NCBI GenBank assembly: GCA_964613015.1
Contig: CAZTFP010000024.1
Location: 1-18,436 of the forward strand
DNA from: CAJBLF01 sp964613015
GTDB taxonomy: Bacteria; Patescibacteriota; Gracilibacteria; Absconditabacterales; Absconditicoccaceae
DNA length: 18,436 bases
Direction: 5' to 3'
The notes beneath the pieces are model-generated. The model did not search any database. It was not told the DNA's origin and was given only the letters and a program-made list of their open reading frames with translations. Positions 17,123-18,436 of this stretch are shown here, in pieces; positions within the stretch are counted from its first letter, which is position 1, and each line of letters starts with the position of its first letter. Made by a program: the position numbers and the translations under genes.

Positions 17123-18412
17123 ATGAAACTTCGTGAGGAACGAGAACAACGTGGTATAATCAACCAATTTTCCAATGAAAAGGTATTTGAACTTTTGGAA
17201 AAATGAGGACAAAAATTTTATATCTGATTTGACCCTTCAGCAGATTCTCTCCAGATTGGGAATATGTTTTCGGTCATGGCAGCTATCCATCTCATGAAAT
17301 ATGGAAACAAATGTTATTTTCTCGTAGGCGGAGCAACAGGTATGATAGGCGATCCAAGTCTTAAAAACGCAGAGAGATCATTTCTTTCCGAAGAACAACT
17401 CAGACATAACGAACAGGCTATCTACAAACAGCTCAAGATATTTTTGGAAAACATCAAAAAAAATTACGATATAGATTTCGAGTACGAGATGGTCGATAAT
17501 TATGATTTTTATAAAGATATGAATTATCTCAAATTTCTTCGTGAAGTAGGGAAGTATATGACGGTAAATACGATGATGGCCAAAGAATCAGTCAAAAAAA
17601 GGATAGAAGATCCAGAAAAAAGCATCACCTATGCAGAATTCAGTTACATGCTGATCCAAGGATACGATTTTCTCTATCAGTTCGAAAATTATGGGGTGAA
17701 TATTCAATTGTGAGGATCAGATCAATGGGGGAATGTGACAACGGGGATAGAGATCATCAGAAAAAAATTAGACAAGGATGCATATTGTTTGACTATTCCA
17801 TTAGTTACTGATTCTTCTGGAGCAAAATATGGGAAGTCTGAAGGAAACGCTGTCTGGGTAGATAGGAAAAAAAACAGTCCGTATTTTGTTTATCAGTTTT
17901 TTATGAATGCCGATGATGCGTTAGTAGAGAAGCTTCTCAAAGTATTTTCACTAAAATCACTGGAACAGATAGCTACCATAGTAAAAAAACATATGGAAAA
18001 ACCTGAACTTCGTTACGGTCAGAAAGCACTTGCGAGTCGAGTAGTAGAAGTATTGTTTTGAAAAGACGCCGTAAAGCAGGCAGACAAAATTTCTAAGGTT
18101 TTGTTCAGTGGTGAAGATATTATGGAAACGATAATGTGATTTGATACAGGAGATTTAGACGCATTGGCAGAGGAGACATGATCAATTACTTTCCAAGAAG
18201 CAGAAGTAAAAGTACTAGATATATTCACGCAGTCAGGATTGACGAGTTCAAATGGTGACGCAAAGAAAATGATAGTATCAGGATCGCTTTTTATCAATGA
18301 AATCAAGGTAGAGGATCCACAGATGGTAGTTTCAAAAAACGACTGTATCAACAGTATATTGTTACTTAGAAAAGGAAAGAAACAATATAAGATCGTGAGA
18401 TACGAAGCTTAA
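17123..18412 (+). CDS. tyrS: Tyrosyl-tRNA synthetase
   Basis: A 429-residue class I synthetase, normal TyrRS length, charging tRNA-Tyr. The N-terminal motif FYIGFDPSADSLQIGNM (residues 32-48) contains the HIGH equivalent, here QIGN. LGGSDQWGN is the Tyr/ATP-binding loop, KYGKS (235-239) replaces KMSKS, as TyrRSs often have KFGKS, and the C-terminal ~65 residues form an S4 tRNA-binding domain (AKKMIVSGSLFINEIKV, LLLRKGKKQYKIV). Six UGA glycines are present, including G28, G35 in YIGFDP and the first G of GGSDQWG. G35 and the GSDQWG glycine are invariant in the family, giving strong support for recoding. The start at 17123 has no Shine-Dalgarno. The gene is complete and ends 24 bp before the window end. 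Confidence 0.95.
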
Positions 18413-18436
18413 TATTTTAATGTAAATTAGTTTTTA

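Noticed and set aside
1..18436. Many pseudogenes or frameshifted genes, as standard-code reading suggests
   Set aside because: All interruptions are UGA only; no frameshifts and no in-frame TAA or TAG were seen where checked.
1..18436. UGA read as tryptophan (mycoplasma-type code)
   Set aside because: UGA falls in collagen Gly positions and on catalytic glycines, while TGG is used at Trp positions such as the W of GSDQWG.

Overview
The window is AT-rich bacterial DNA that reads correctly only if UGA is translated as glycine (translation table 25). With the standard code almost every gene shatters into short ORFs. With UGA=Gly, continuous proteins appear, and UGA falls on known glycines: the G of G-X-Y collagen triplets, the G of GTSMATP in a subtilase, the FYIGFDP and LGGSDQWG motifs of TyrRS, and the CxGxMxP motif of an RNHCP protein. 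Trp is still encoded by TGG, so this is not the mycoplasma code. Genes end in TAA (14) or TAG (4). This points to the Patescibacteria/CPR, specifically Gracilibacteria (BD1-5) or Absconditabacteria (SR1). I cannot separate these two from sequence alone. A 100-base N run at 4642-4741 shows the source is a scaffolded assembly.

Layout. 1-925 (+): 3' part of a surface fibre gene with a collagen-like stalk followed by GIGTT-type fibre repeats. 1006-2179 (-): polyprenyl diphosphate synthase and a possible small membrane protein overlapping its start. 2315-3346 (+): lysine-rich hypothetical protein behind a near-consensus promoter. 3403-3711 (-): RNHCP zinc protein. 3751-3920 (-): structured RNA with 6S-like architecture. 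4094-4429 (-): RRM RNA-binding protein. 4430-5036: regulatory region with the assembly gap, a 68-bp tandem repeat carrying a promoter and palindrome in each copy, and further promoter-like sites. 5037-6002 (+): Pro/Gln/Glu-rich protein, with two back-to-back terminators after it. 6106-8202 (-): small membrane protein, CYTH protein, and membrane-anchored cohesin/Ig-like surface protein. 8407-18412 (+): HD hydrolase, P-loop kinase-like protein, small protein, ArfB-like rescue factor, PlsC-like acyltransferase, ArgRS, secreted subtilase with SLH-like C-terminus, and TyrRS.

Three proteins (fibre, cohesin-like protein, subtilase) are predicted to be secreted or at the surface, as expected for an epibiotic CPR cell with a protein-rich envelope. 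The rest are core functions: two aminoacyl-tRNA synthetases, ribosome rescue, isoprenoid chain synthesis, lipid acylation and RNA binding. Almost no start codon has a Shine-Dalgarno sequence. No tRNA, rRNA, CRISPR array or transposase was seen. Functional names rest on motifs read by eye; no database search was run.
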